Source: Platynereis dumerilii
Taxonomy: Eukaryota; Annelida; Polychaeta; Phyllodocida; Nereididae
Direction of reading: 5' to 3'
Assembly (NCBI GenBank): GCA_026936325.1
Contig: JAPTHN010000003.1
Location: forward strand, 44,308,011-44,372,010
DNA length: 64,000 nt
Shown here one piece after another: positions 1-12,639 of the stretch. Made by a program: the position numbers and the translations under genes. How positions within the stretch are numbered: position 1 is the first letter of the stretch; each line of letters begins with the position of its first letter. Under the pieces are notes generated by a model. It ran no database searches. It saw only the letters and a list, made by a program, of their open reading frames with translations, and had not been told where the DNA came from.

Positions 1-1229
1 GCAGAGGAGGGGCAATGACCCCCTGCTCCCCTTCTTATTTGTTATGGGAGATTGCTGTCTGCAATATATGGAGTGGAAGTACCAACCTTCCACTCAGAAA
101 AGGTGGAACATATCAAGCAGAAGAAGAAAAAGGTTACATCACGTTCGTTATTTTTATTTTTTAGGCATGTTAGATGCCCTAAATTATTAAACTCAAGTTA
201 AGTTACAGTTGAGACCACCTGCTAAGTTTGAAAGAGATCAGTGAATAGGATGATAAGCAAAGTTATTAGAAAATTCTGTAAGGCAAAATAGCAAAAATAC
301 ACATTTTAAACTCTTCCATGGCTACAATCCCTGCCGGGTATAAGATACAAAAATCATGGGTGACATGCTCACTCCTGCAACAGCTAAAAACTCCTCCCTT
401 AGCGATGCCACTCACCTAAACTATCCACCTACCCTTATTGATCTATCCTGTCCTTCTGGTCACACCAGAAAACAGTTCCACTGCTGTCTTATTTACGTTT
501 TTTTACGGCAACTGTCCTCTGCCACCAGGGGCGCATGAATCTCCTCAGTAGTTCCGCTTATCACATCACCAGGGACTGGCGCCACTGCTCCATTTTCCCG
601 CCAAAAACATCCTTACTCCAGTGTCAGCTGCTTTCCATGCCTGCACCCTGGCTGACCTACTTCTACTAATCGTATCTTCGTCATCTAACCTCATTTTAAA
701 GCTCTTTCCAAGCCCTAAACGTATCAAGCTGTCTCAACTATTATCCAAGCTCCTACGTGCTATCTCTCAATTCTAATCTGCATACAATCACCAAAGCATT
801 TTTCACTTTGGCCAGGTTCATCTTCAAGCACAATCTCACAGCAGACGCCTCAGTGCACACGCCTGCTGTGCCTGTGTAGGATTTGGCAATGTGCCCAAAT
901 ATCACTTACTCTTTTTCATCACCAATATATATACTTCCTGAACTCCATTCACATATTTTCCCTTCTCACATATTTCTCTACCATTTCAATCAAAGCACAT
1001 GCTTTCACACAAACTGCAGATTTTTATCATTGCCCCCCCCCCCTAAAAATGTCCCTCAATGGGTATCTCTAGTATCACAATATTTTAGTCAAAATTTACA
1101 ATTGCTCTTATTAGTCCAAAATAAACTTCTTGTGACATTGCTATTATGAACAGCTGATGTATTATTGCATCTTGCAAAAAGTTTTTGGCCCTTATTTAGA
1201 ACAAAAATTAACTTTTTGAGTAGATTGAA
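1..1229. other. Intergenic, nothing recognised
   Basis: No gene, SINE head or terminal-repeat element was recognised here. The few open frames are short and of low-complexity composition. The only local oddity is a C-run near 1036-1044. Read by eye only; a diverged repeat could be missed. Confidence 0.5.
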
Positions 1230-1604
1230 GAGGACAATTGTGAATCATATGGTTACCATCACAACAATGAAACTCGATCATACGATCAAAGTCGATCATA
1301 CTTGTCTTGCAGAGTTGTCAGAATAGCTTCTCCATGGTTCAAGTGCCATGCTCTATTTGTTTAGTCTAATGAGATTCAGACCATCTGAGTGTTACTGACA
1401 GCAGGACAGTGTATTTATTTACAAGTGGTTGCTATGGTTACAAAAATTGAATTTTAGTTTCTGACAAAATATTTTTTGATAACATAACTATAAATTCCTC
1501 ACCAGGGACGTTGTGTACTAAATTAGAAGAAAAATCACGAAAACTGTCTGGGCACTATGCAGTAAAATGTGTATTTTCTGAGTATTTCAATTAATTATCA
1601 AATA

Positions 1605-1618
1605 GTTACCATGGCAAC
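1605..1618. promoter_or_regulatory. X-box-like palindrome (RFX site type)
   Basis: GTTACCATGGCAAC matches the palindromic X-box pattern bound by RFX factors (two GTNRCC-type half sites in inverted orientation). It lies inside repeated DNA and no promoter is nearby, so function is doubtful. Confidence 0.35.
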
Positions 1619-2680
1619 TAAACCGCGAAGTTGTGCACCTTCTACTACTTCTTAAAACTTTAGAATGTCCTGGTTACAACGAGCCATCATAAGCCCGGCT
1701 GGCTCTCGGTGTCATGAACTTCTCAGAAAATGACCTTTGGCCGATCAACTTTTTGACATTGGTCTCATTCCAACCTCCACCGCAGACCATAATATTAAGA
1801 GCTATATTTAGCCCTTCTCCCCTCCGAACAGAAGAAATGTTAATTGCAATATCTTTGTAACCATCTATGTTATTGTGGTGATGTCACATGCAATTCTGCT
1901 CATTGTTGGACACAGAACGCATGATGCATGTACCAAAATGCCATTTGAAGATCCTTTTTGCCTAGCCAGGTGTTTGTCATTGCCATGGTTACTATAAACT
2001 GTCTTATCAACTATCCAATTCTCTTGTCTCAAAGAAGGTTTATTGGCCTACCCATAAGACATATTTACATGTATGTAAAAAAAATCATGAACTACAACTG
2101 TCAAGATGACTGATAGTTACAAAGTTTAAACAGAGTGTTTTTTAAAAATAATTTTGAGAATTAATTGGTTGCCATGGACACCAAATATATGTTTTTATTT
2201 CCAAAATAGCAAATCTGTATGACTACTGCATAAAACACATATATACAAAATTTGAACAAAATGTGTCAATATCTAGAGACACAGCGAACAAATGTGTACA
2301 TTTTAACCACTTTGTAAGTTTTTGGCATCATTTGAAAAAACTGCCATAGAAACCACTTCGCTCACAATAACTTCACAAAATTTACATATAATACAGTTTG
2401 GACATAGAACCTTGTATCCATATGTAAAAATCACGAATTTCTATTGTAAAAAATGTCAAACTGCCATTGATATAAAGCCCTTACAGCTTTTCTTAAACTT
2501 TTTGAAATATTAATTGGTTGCCATGGAAATATAAAAAATGGTGGGATTTCCAAAATGGCTAAAATGTGTGGCGCTTGCATGAGTACACATTTGTGCAAGA
2601 TATGAATAAGATCCATCAAAACACAGAAGCACAGTGAGAGAAAGTGCAAATTTATGAATTGTTGGTTTTTTCATTGAATG

Positions 2681-2694
2681 GTTACCTTGGCAAC
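2681..2694. promoter_or_regulatory. Second X-box-like palindrome
   Basis: GTTACCTTGGCAAC has the same inverted half sites as the motif at 1605. It sits at the equivalent position of the second repeat block, so the pair was copied with the repeat. Confidence 0.35.
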
Positions 2695-2842
2695 CATATA
2701 TCTAAATTGTGCACCAGCTTTCATAAAAAAAAGTATCATAGCCAGAAACTACAGGTTCTTACCTTTCAAACGAGCTATCATAAGCCCATCTGGCTCTCGG
2801 TGTCACGAAATTTTCAAAAATGGGCCTCTGGCCGCTCATCTA

Positions 2843-2939
2843 AAGGGACATGAGACAAACAATAGGCAGATAGATAAACACACAGATAGACAACATAGAT
2901 GTAACATAGATTGTGAACATTGAATGCTCTGGGTCGCCC
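2843..2939 (-). repeat. Split direct repeat B2 of the Ngaro-type element
   Basis: This 97-bp segment is nearly identical to 3578-3673 in the same orientation, running from 'aagggacatgagac' to 'gggtcgccc'. It marks one outer end of the element. Confidence 0.85.
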
Positions 2940-3268
2940 CTGAGATAGTCTTTTGTGCAATAGCACTGTAAAATGTCTTTGTGCATTAGCACGGTAAATT
3001 TTTTTTTAAAAATTAAAGCGATTTAACATTGGAAATGAGAGTGATTTTAACCTTGAAAACTAATTAAAGTTTGTAGTAACTATAAATAATTGAATTGAAC
3101 AATCAAAAAATGAGAAGTTTTATATAATAATAGATTTATAAGATTGCTATGTATAACCAGGTATCTACCAATAAGCTAAATATAAATGGGAGTAAGTTTG
3201 TAAAATTTTTATAATTTTGTTTAACACCCACTTCCTATGAAAGTCCTATAAAAAGGAGCGGGTGGGGG

Positions 3269-3472
3269 GGTTCGTTTAAAAATGCGACGCTGAGTACTCG
3301 CGCCCTGAGTATTTATAGGGTGTGGATTAGAGGAGCGTGACTACCAAACTGTGAGAAACAGGAAAGGAGGGAAACGTGACGAACACGTGAACTGAAGCTG
3401 AGACAGAAACTAGAAGGTGCACGGTGGCCACGGTTTGGTCACTCAATCACTCTTAGTAAAACTAAGCTATAA
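3269..3472 (-). repeat. Split direct repeat A2 of the Ngaro-type element
   Basis: This 204-bp segment is the same as 8847-9050 in the same orientation except for about one base. It lies between B1 and B2, as expected of split direct repeats. Confidence 0.9.
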
Positions 3473-3577
3473 TTGAGTAAACACAAACACAAGTTTATTA
3501 GTAAACATGGCCGCAGTGCCTTTAATCAAATTAATCAGGCAGGTCAAGACACACAAGACAAATGACATTCACACAAG

Positions 3578-3673
3578 AAGGGACATGAGACAAACAATAG
3601 GCAGATAGATAAACACACAGATAGACAACATAGATGTAACATAGATTGTGAAATTGAATGCTCTGGGTCGCCC
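3578..3673 (-). repeat. Split direct repeat B1 of the Ngaro-type element
   Basis: Direct partner of 2843-2939, placed just beyond the recombinase end of the coding region. Confidence 0.85.
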
Positions 3674-3764
3674 AAAAGTTTGAGGGTACTGAAAAAACAC
3701 CCAAGAGCATTTGTGGTAAGTGGTAGAGTGAGTGCAATGGTGCGATACGAGACCATGCTGCTCG

Positions 3765-4545
3765 GCTACGAAGTGTGATGAACTAGGTGAGGGCCGAGAT
3801 GTGAATATGAAGCCGGATCGGGCCTCATGTATAACTTGTAAGCATCGGAGCGCCACCTACCAAGTCTTTGAATCTGAGTCTCGGGCAGGCCAGACTGAGC
3901 TGCCTGCGTGGCTGCCCCCGAGCGGAGGGAATGTGTAGAATAGAGGGTTGGATTAAGTCCGATTCTAGAAACCAGTGATTTAATAGAAGCATTATAGTTT
4001 GGGTAGTTCAAAGGGACCCCGGGGGCAGAGGTAAATAAATAAGAGGTGGAAGGGGCAGGATACTGATGGAGATAAGCCCTTAAAGTGCATGGTGCACATA
4101 TAGGGTGACCTGAACACCCGATGTAAACTGAAAAACCCCTATGGGAAGTTTTAGAAGAAGCGACGTGAAATAACATTCTATCAGACAAGGGAAATTGAAC
4201 CGATGATCTAAGAGGGGCTCTACCTGTGTTGGGATCTACACAAAGCTCTGAGGCTCTGAGACAAGCAAAAAAATTAAACTCTGAGGCGAGTTTTTCAAAG
4301 AATATATGATACGAGACAGCAGGGGAAATGTAATTGGTTCCACCTGCCTGGGCTGAGTGTCGATACGTGACACGGCCTTGACCGCCAAGCGAAGCCTTGG
4401 GGTCCATATCGTGGGTTCAACGCCCCCGAGGGCGATGACCCAGGCCCTTAAACCAGATAAGTAATTTGATATAGTAGAGGAAGTGATACCCTGAGAGGAG
4501 AGATAAACCACGTAACGGAGTAAGTTAGTCTCAAGCAATGGTAAT
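3765..4545 (-). pseudogene. Tyrosine recombinase region of the Ngaro-type element
   Basis: The translated region shows the tyrosine-recombinase fold signature: an HSLRSGAATQAA segment (the conserved H-x-x-R box) followed by an LGRW motif and a downstream tyrosine. In this family the enzyme integrates a circular DNA intermediate by site-specific recombination instead of using an integrase, so no target duplication is expected. It is the last coding part in the element's own direction. Treated as a fossil part. Confidence 0.8.
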
Positions 4546-4684
4546 GGACGTAATGAATAAGCATCAGCAAATCTACAATACCTATTAACTGCAGCTGCAT
4601 AGGCCGCCCTTGTACGCGGGGCCCAGCCTGTGGCGATCAGAGCCGAAGCACGAGCATCGAGACCTGAAAGAGGAAGAGAGTTAT

Positions 4685-6121
4685 CTAGTAATCGAACCGC
4701 ATAAACCCCTCGTCTGGCCAGGTCATGACCCTAGACGCTGTTGGGTTTCTACTCAAGAACTCATCAACCCTTAACCTACTCAGATCGTCTGCGTCAATAT
4801 TGTCAGCAGACGTAATGTAGACAGGTGCGATAGTAATATTGTAACACTCAATGGTCATAAACCAGTGGCGTACAAAAAACATGAACTCGGCCACGGGGGA
4901 ATAGGCTTTGTTCAGGACATTACAAGTAACCTGATTGTCAATGTGAAATATGACACTAGCCCCCCGGAGGATGGGAGCCCAGGTGTTAAGGGCCAGGAGA
5001 GCCGCGTGCATCTCCCGCCAGTTTATTGACCTGTCTAACATCCAACTACGAGACCCTGTGTAAGATAGATAAAACCATTCATTGCCATCTAGACAAGCTT
5101 CTAATCCACAAGAGGACGCGTCGGTATAAATATGCCTGACCACGCCCAGCCAGTTGGGTCTAATAATAGATACACCATTGTGGCTCGCGATACACCTCGC
5201 CCACCATTCTAAGTCCAATCTGGCTTCACGAGACAATCTAATCTTATGATGAAGATACTTGGTTGATTTTGCGGCAGAGAAGAGCCTAGAAAGAAAGGGT
5301 TTACCATTCCTGATCACCTTAGCTGCAAAGGCGCACTTGCCTATGATACTAAGTAACTTTCTTTTAGTAAGAGTGCCCACTTGTAATCAATGTTCGACCT
5401 CCGACTTTAGATCCTCTAGTCTATCCTCTGATATACGTAACTCGCCCTTAGTGGTATCTATGACTATACCTAGGAACTCCACAACTGTCGAGGGGCTAGA
5501 AACCTTAGACTGCTCAATCACGAAACCCGCCTCCCTAGCGGTGGACAGCATCAACTCAAGATCTGCAGAGCACTCGGCGGCAGAGGGCGCCATGATCAAA
5601 TAATCATCCACATACCTGATGACCGATCGCCTAACACCCCTGTGAAACATTATGTCTAGAAGTGGGCCTGCGATACTATCAAATAAATAAGGGGCTGACC
5701 TTAAACCGAAATTGAGAACCTTACTAAAATAATATTCAGTACGCCCCGCAGAGTCCATCCAGGACAGGCCCATAAGGGGCCAGTCCTCCGGGTTAATGAA
5801 TATAAATTTGAAAGCGTCCTTAAGGTCCATTTTTGCCATAAAAATGGAGTCGGAACCCATAGAATTGATGAAATCGACAGCGTCCTCGATCGAGGCATAA
5901 GACAACGTGAACTGATCTGAATCAATCAAAGAATTTACCGAGCCGACCATAGGAAAAGAGAGATCGTGTATAACCCTGACCTTGGAGGAGTTTTTCTTCT
6001 GAAACGCCCCTAGCGGCGAAATAATGAACTTGTCAAAAGGCGGGTCGTAAAATGGGCCCAAGAGACGCCCGGCCTCCAAATCGGCCTTTAAAATAGAATC
6101 GACCTCGGACCTAAACTCCAT
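4685..6121 (-). pseudogene. Reverse transcriptase and RNase H region of the Ngaro-type element
   Basis: The reverse transcriptase part carries the YVDD catalytic box and a KMDLKDAF motif upstream. The following part looks like the DIRS/Ngaro RNase H, with an IYTDASSCG motif and a later HIDNQV motif. Together they would copy the element RNA into DNA. The order RT, RNase H, then recombinase fits the family. Treated as a fossil part. Confidence 0.85.
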
Positions 6122-6249
6122 AGCTGAGGGCCAATTGGGATTAATGATAGTGCGGTCAGTTGGCTGCCTGCCAATTCTGACGCCTGAAACAATGGTGGAA
6201 AGAATAGATGAAGCAACCGGGGGGGGGGGAAAACTAGGGGGAGGTTAAT

Positions 6250-8430
6250 TTCCCAGAAGGGGACATTAAGTGCCGGAGACCACGGAGCTGAATGTCGCGG
6301 CCTTACACTTGGTGTTGGGGCAAGTTGACTGGGGGTCTGACCCCTGACAGGTGGCGCAGACGTGGCGTCTCTGGCAATTGCCGCCCCACCTACATTTCCC
6401 AAACTGGTACATGAAGCAGATCTCCTTAGATCTGTCGACATTGGGTTTGGATTGGCCACGAAAATTGGCACCGCCTGATCCAGAACCTCCAAAACTAGCA
6501 CTGCCTGACTGAGAACCACCATAACCATTAGCACCCTTGTTACTGGGGCCAGTTCTACGCTGACATTCTGACACACCATGATCAGTAGACCCACATTTTT
6601 GACACTTGTTGGACTTAGCAGCATTAACATCAAATGTAGTCACAAACAGCTCATGATCCAATTTACTAAATTGAAAGCTTCTGGCCTGAGCCAGTCGCTG
6701 ACGATGCCTGACGTCATAGGACAGGACGCTGGCAATCTTAAATTTTTGAGCAATGTTAATAACTAGAAAATGCCCATTATAGTTAAAGAAGTTTACAATG
6801 AATTATTGTGAAGTTATGCTGTCGTGTTAAACAATGTAAAAGTAAGGGAATATTTGATGGAGACATGGTACTGCATATAGAGTGACATGTTGGTGTTAAA
6901 ACCTGAATAGGCGATCAATTGAAAGGGGTTAATTGTTGAAACGTTTCTGTAGATGGCAAGCAGATGTTGGCTGGAGGCCTGAGATGTTACGTAACAGACA
7001 GGTACAGGCTGATTAGTTGTGGGAGCAATTCGTCCTGGTAGGTGGCATACACGTACGAATAGGAGAAACCCATTGTCAAAATAGGCAGGCGATCAGAAAA
7101 TCTGTTACTGTTAAGTTAGCAGCCAATCGGATGACAGATAACATAGGGACAACCTGCCTGTTGTGCAAGGTTTGGGCAGTGTCTCCAGACACATGCTACC
7201 AGATTTGGGAAAATGGTTATGCGAAGTGGCTCCCTCTGTGGAGTAAAATATGAGAGAGACGCAGTTTCATGCACTCCTGGTGGCGGATGAGTAGTGGAGT
7301 ATGAAAACGTAAATGAGAGAGGAGTTAGACCATTGTGGACTGCCATCTGAAGTATTAGAGGAAAAAAGAAGGATAGATGGATAGTTTGGGTGAGTAACAT
7401 GTCTGTGGGAGGCGTTTATAGCTGGCAACTGGGGTGGTCATGTGACCTGAGGTTTAACTCAAATATTAGTGGGGATGAATCCCATATATCTAGCCATTTG
7501 GTAGAAAGTACAGAAACCATATGCTTTGGCGAGAAGCATCATATAAACTAACCACGCCTCTAGCCATTTGTAAAGTGACACAATTGACCGTCTAGAACGG
7601 ACCAATCTAACCTGAACATGCCCATTTGGGTCAACAAACGAGCGAATCGCGTCACTATCAACATTTGAATCTAGAAATTTGTCAAGTGATGCAAACTCAC
7701 CATCAATTGCAGATGATACAGCCCTCTGGCTTAGAAATTCCATACCCACTTCCAGTGGGAACCCAATAGAGTTCGTAGAGTTCACAGTGTGCCCGGTAAT
7801 GGGCTGACCCAAATAAGCGGGGGTACGTGAAGACCCCGTAAAGTTCGTATTTACGTTGGCGTTCGCATCTCCTGAATAACGAGTAGGTGAAGCCCGAGGT
7901 AATTCCCAGGAGGAGGGCTCCTGTCGATGGGCCCCACGGTGCTCAGGGCCGTCGTACGAACTGTGGCTATCTCGACCGTCGTAACTGCCACGTTGATATT
8001 CCTGGGGAGGATCCCTACGCCACATGGGGGGCGGTAAACTGAAGTTGCCCAGGCCCGACTGGCGTGCGGCTGAAGGGGGGTCCCGGTAGCTTTGGTCTGG
8101 GATACGCACGGGGGAAAAAGTCCAACCAAAGTACGACGTAGAAGGTCGGCTGCTGGCATCTCGACCACAGGGGATGTGGGGCGAATCTGACCGCCACGGG
8201 TGGTGGCTGGTGCCTACGTCTGCTTCGGTCCGGGCTGGCGTCCCCGGGGGACTCGTGGTCACTCAGGTCCGGTAGGAAACTGCGTTGGTAAGCCCGAGGC
8301 TGGGGCGGAGGAACCTCCTTGCTCTTATTCTGCTTGTAGAAATAGCAGCCCTTGCCGGTTGGCCCCTCGTGGCCCTTGACTGGCTCTTGACAAGTCGAAC
8401 AGCGATGCGTCTTGTTCTTTCCCATGGCTC
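6250..8430 (-). pseudogene. Gag-like region of the Ngaro-type element, with two zinc-binding motifs
   Basis: Near 6.6 kb the translation has a CCHC zinc knuckle (C-x2-C-x4-H-x4-C). It is followed by a C-x7-C-x5-C-x3-H finger and a further cysteine-rich tail, a combination common in DIRS/Ngaro gag proteins. Upstream is a proline-, serine- and arginine-rich low-complexity part near 7.5-8.4 kb, opening with a small C/H-rich stretch. The role would be packaging of element RNA. Treated as a fossil part. Confidence 0.65.
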
Positions 8431-8846
8431 TATGCTCCCACGGTCTGGTGCCGGAGTCTTAGCCACAAAGCCCAATCCACACACGGAATCAAAAGTGGAA
8501 GGCCCAGAAGTCGCTTGTAGAAACCTGCTTAACACTGCTCTTATGAAATAAACTCTTTATGCTGCGCTCATGAAGAAACTTAAGCCACTCGTATTCACTG
8601 ACAGTTCAATTTGGCGCAACTTTGCACCTGGCCAATATCACGCAGGGGCCCAGACTGGCCGGACTGCGGTTAAAGCAGCTTGCCGACGTGACAAGTCTTA
8701 GACACTGCAAGATAATACTGAAGAAATGGCCCGATCGGTTTACCGTGAAGTTATGAAGGTATGATGATGGAATGTCAGATGATATGGCCCGGTAGCATGG
8801 CCTCGTGCAGTGCAGGTGTACTTAAACGAAGTGCGCTCCGTGCAAC

Positions 8847-9050
8847 GGTTCGTTTAAAAATGCGACGCTGAGTACTCGCGCCCTGAGTATTTATAGGGTG
8901 TGGATTAGAGGAGCGTGAATACCAAACTGTGAGAAACAGGAAAGGAGGGAAACGTGACGAACACGTGAACTGAAGCTGAGACAGAAACTAGAAGGTGCAC
9001 GGTGGCCACGGTTTGGTCACTCAATCACTCTTAGTAAAACTAAGCTATAA
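8847..9050 (-). repeat. Split direct repeat A1 of the Ngaro-type element
   Basis: Outer repeat at the 5' end of the element in its own direction; direct partner of 3269-3472 and almost identical to it. Confidence 0.9.
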
Positions 9051-9390
9051 ATAAATATATGTCATCTATGCAGGTGAAATTAGCCAACAAACTTTGGCTT
9101 TCATGCTAACATTTCATCAATTATTACGAAGGTCACACTTCTTTTAATATGTATTATCTGATTGAACTAATTCTTAATGGTACAAACATGTTCATTAAGG
9201 CCTTGACTCCATTACTTATTCCAATTTCCAAGATGAACACTATACTCTGCAATTATCTCTTGTTAGAATCACGAATGCCTCTCATGAAATGTTGAAATTT
9301 TATTCTTCTTATCAGGATTTTAGAAGGTTTCCTAATTGGATTTTGCAAAGTATTTGTTTGTCTCTTATAGCAGATTAAGATGAAGTCTGG

Positions 9391-9470
9391 AAAACGTCTT
9401 CATATATAACTTTAACTTAAAATGATTGGTAAAATGTCTTCATATATAACTTTAACTTAAAATTATTGGT
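9391..9470. repeat. Tandem duplication of a 40-bp unit
   Basis: Two adjacent units (9391-9430 and 9431-9470) share 'gtcttcatatataacttta' and differ at two or so positions. Copy 2 of the larger duplication does not show the doubling, so it arose after the segmental duplication. Confidence 0.8.
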
Positions 9471-11699
9471 AAAACACAATTGAATAATAATGTCTATATT
9501 ACTTTATATATTTGGTATTATTGCATACTTGTTTGTCTCACCTCCTTCATGTTATCTGTACTTGTAAAATCATATCAAATGTTGGGGTGTTGGGAAACAC
9601 TCATACTTTCATTAGGACATTGAGGGTGCATCATACTTCAGAGCCGAATTACCAAGCCGTGTATATGGTACAACGTACTTAGCAACTGTCTGGGTCCCTT
9701 AAGTTTCAGGGTCACTGCCTCTAATAAATTATTTGTGGGGCTTACATTATATTTGAAAGTTAGTTACTTGGGAAATACGTAAGTGGCTGATTGATGGATG
9801 AAAATGAGGCCCTGGAGGAAGATAAATATGCTTGATGCAGTTAAAATTGTCACCTTTGGGTCTTCTTTCGATGAGATATGGGGGTCATAAACTCCTTAAA
9901 ATGACACTTATAGTGTATCTTGTAACCTTCTTTATGGAGATAAGCAATTATATTAGCCCTAAAAAGTAGTGCACCTCAAAGCGGGAGTTTCAGAGACAAC
10001 ATTGTCAACTAAAATTACCGGACTCCCTTGAGAATCCTCCAGTTTTTTAACTTCCTCTTGTCGGTCATTGAACTGTGCATAGTAGCAAGACGTTAGGCAA
10101 CAATTTTTCTTGCATTATCTCAAAAAGTTTTGGTTATGTTGTCACTTCCATTGGCATTTACCTAAAAGAAAATCCTGCGTTAATGTCTGACAGCCTCTAA
10201 TTTTCAGGCAAGCTTTGCTTTATCGGCATAAAGAGGTAATGTGGTTTTGAGTCTTCCAAATGACTGGTATCTAGGGCCTCCTGAAATTGCTTTGAGAATG
10301 TGTGCCTTTTGTGCAGAATACATGACTTGAAGTTAGGTAGAAAATAAAAGCCTTACTTGTCAGAAAACATCTGCTTGTATGCAATCATGTCAGACACAGT
10401 AGGGTGTTTCAGAAAATGTATACATATAATGTATATATGCAAGCATGTGTGGGAAAGCACAGGTTCTTCCATGTGGGGGCATAAGGTTTCATGAACTAAA
10501 GTCCTATGGAGTCTATAATCCTTCATGTGCAGTTGTGAGGCTGTTTGAGAATGTACTTGGTATTTTGAAGATTGGTCTTAACAAAAAATTCTTCTTAAAC
10601 ATGGATTGTATAGAAATTGGTCAGGATCTCATTCAGTTGCTGTCTTTATGGTTATCACTATTACCCTGTATGGCAGTCTCGTACAACTCTTGTGGTGCAG
10701 CTGTTTACTTTTTAGTAGAAACTTGTAAAGATGACTCAGGATCTCTCCATGATACAGATTAATTTAATGATTTCACTGATAAATTTGTTTTTAAAGAAGT
10801 TTAGGCACGAGAAAAGCACAATGATTATACAGATTTGAAAAATATTCGTATATGAGCCATGTTTGTGTGCTATCTTTCTTTGGCATATGGAATGGCATAG
10901 CACTATTACATTGTAAAGTACTGTAGCTTGATCAGGCTTTGGGGAGATGTAGGTACTTCAGTTAGTTGGCTGATAGGCTTAATGGCACTTATATGCTGAG
11001 CTTGACATCTTTGACAACAAGCTCTATTGACTTATCAGAGGGCATGTCATGTGCATACCTGGTATGTTATCATCATGACGTGATGAGATACATTTTGGTG
11101 TATACAGTAATAATTTCTGAAAATGATGTAGGTTTTTCAAGGTACATATGTATAAGTTTTTGGAGATGACGGGGCTGTACGTACGGCGATAAAGTGTGAC
11201 CCACTCAAATTTGAAATTGCAAATTAGTAAATATGATTTGGCTGCGAAGGCATCACCCAGTCGGCAGGTGAGCTTTGTTATTCAAATAGGCACTGTCATT
11301 ATACTCACAGACCAATGTTAAACTGACAGAGCAATATGCCTGGTATTTTGAGCTTATTTGATTCTGAGACAAGCCGTTGTATGTCTAATTTACCTCCTGT
11401 ACAATGTAAATTTGCTATTCATGCATTTATATTGTGAATGGAAAGGTATATTTGAGAGATATTGGTGCATTTGCATGTTAAACCACAATAAATTAGCCCC
11501 ATCAATCAATACTTAGCAATTTCATCAGTGCTGCCATATATTACAGCCAATCTTATACAGGGCTATCCTGTGGAGAGGAGGTGAGGGGTTGTGTAACACC
11601 CCAACTGGTCCTGGTTTAGATGAGGTACTTCGACATTCTCTAGTTTTGATGACAGTTGTATTCACAATTAAAATGTATGATGAATGATGAGATGACTTG

Positions 11700-11860
11700 G
11701 AATCTTGTACATCCCTATTCATTCAAGGATGTCCTGGGTCTTCCAGTTGCCCAACATATGCCATACTGAAAACAAACTGCCTCCATTTAATGTCCAATGG
11801 GTTCTAATTGAGCTTCCGGAGTCAGATTCGAACCCATGACCTAGGACACAGCGGTTGCAC
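11700..11860 (-). repeat. SINE-like fragment with B-box
   Basis: On the minus strand GGGTTCGAATCTGAC (around 11823-11837) resembles an RNA polymerase III B-box. The adjoining block 'gcctccatttaatg' with 'cctgggtcttccagttgcc' recurs at about 31945-32010, so this is an interspersed family. The A-box is weak. Confidence 0.45.
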
Positions 11861-12639
11861 AAACAATCACTAGGCAGTCATAACATACACTGTAATGTAT
11901 GCTTTAGCAAAGAAATGCAATGTATGTGCATATCAAAGTCCTGTTGTGGGCTGTATTCTTTGCTTCAGACATATAACATTGCTGTGCCAAGTGCACATAC
12001 CACCTTTTGGCATTTCATATGCATCGAGTTTCATAGGTCAGATCTTGTCATAAAAAGAATCACAAGTGCTTTAAAGCATTTTTACACATTACCCAGAGAT
12101 TCCTCTTTCCTGTGCTTTCAAGCTACTTTATAAAAGAAGGTCCTCTGCAGTTAGACACAAGTGTGGCCGTATTTGCAGAGAAAGAAAAGTTGTCCTTACA
12201 GTGTAACTGAGTATACAATAGAAACTTTATTGAATATAGACTGTTGAAAAATATGTTGCTGGTAAATTATTGTTGAAGTATATACATTTATTTCAGAAGA
12301 TGTAATTTTGTGAAATTTGAAACAATATGCACATGAATGTAGGACACCCTGCTAATGATTGCAATGAGCAATAAAATTGTGGAAGTGTACTGTTCAGTTG
12401 TTCTTATTTCCTACGTTCTCAACAGTTCAGCCTTTGACCGGGAATACTGGACTGCCTAAAAACCAGTCTGTAATGGTCCAGTTCAAAACAGCTTAGAAGA
12501 CTATTTTACTGTGACATCTTCTTTCAGTGCTGTCCTGAACACCTCATTAATTCAGTGCACATTTTGATGTCACATGATGTCCATCTTCCTCTGCGGCTCT
12601 TCCAAAAATGCCATGAAAGCAGCATGTCAAGAATGGATA

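Larger units (their letters stand above)
1230..2842. repeat. Degenerate repeat blocks rich in GTTGCCATGG-type motifs
   Basis: The motif GTTACCATGG / GTTGCCATGG recurs near 1250, 1435, 1605, 1983, 2168, 2518 and 2681, each time with related flanks. The segment 1588-1750 is a diverged copy of 2673-2840: both run from the motif through 'ttgtgcacc', a 'cataagccc..ctggctctcggtgtca' stretch and a 'tggccg' end. A second related pair is 2158-2260 and 2509-2610. This looks like an old array of related units a few hundred bases long, with the units diverged and partly rearranged. It abuts the left end of the tyrosine-recombinase element at 2843. No coding potential was seen. Confidence 0.55.
2843..9050 (-). 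mobile_element. Ngaro-type tyrosine-recombinase (DIRS-order) retrotransposon, young fossil
   Basis: This element of about 6.2 kb lies on the minus strand. Reading in its own direction it holds a gag-like region (about 8.43-6.25 kb), reverse transcriptase plus RNase H (about 6.12-4.69 kb) and a tyrosine recombinase (about 4.54-3.77 kb). The ends form split direct repeats in the order A1 (9050-8847), open frames, B1 (3673-3578), A2 (3472-3269), B2 (2939-2843). That layout is typical of Ngaro and PAT elements, not of LTR elements or of DIRS1 with its inverted ends. There is too little room between RNase H and recombinase for the methyltransferase of DIRS1/PAT, which favours Ngaro. A1 and A2 differ at about one base in 204, so the insertion is recent. 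The frames look interrupted a few times (about three to five breaks), so this copy is probably dead. Confidence 0.85.
9150..12415. repeat. Segmental duplication, copy 1
   Basis: This block is collinear with 13780-19815. Matching landmarks include 'gttcattaaggccttgactc' (about 9190 and 13829), 'ggctgattgatggatg' / 'ggctgattggtggatg' (about 9785 and 14663), 'ttacttgtcagaaaacatc' / 'ttacttgtcaaaaaaacgtc', and 'gacaccctgct' with 'tgcaatgagcaat' (about 12345 and 19727). By eye identity is roughly 80-90% in the matched parts. No conserved reading frame runs through both copies. The copy lacks the 1.7-kb hAT insertion found in copy 2 and carries a SINE-like insertion near 11.7 kb. Confidence 0.75.

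Noticed and set aside
10445-10762. 105-residue frame in copy 1 of the segmental duplication
   Set aside because: The equivalent region of copy 2 carries a length change that shifts the frame, and no domain is recognisable; a short shared peptide is explained by DNA similarity.
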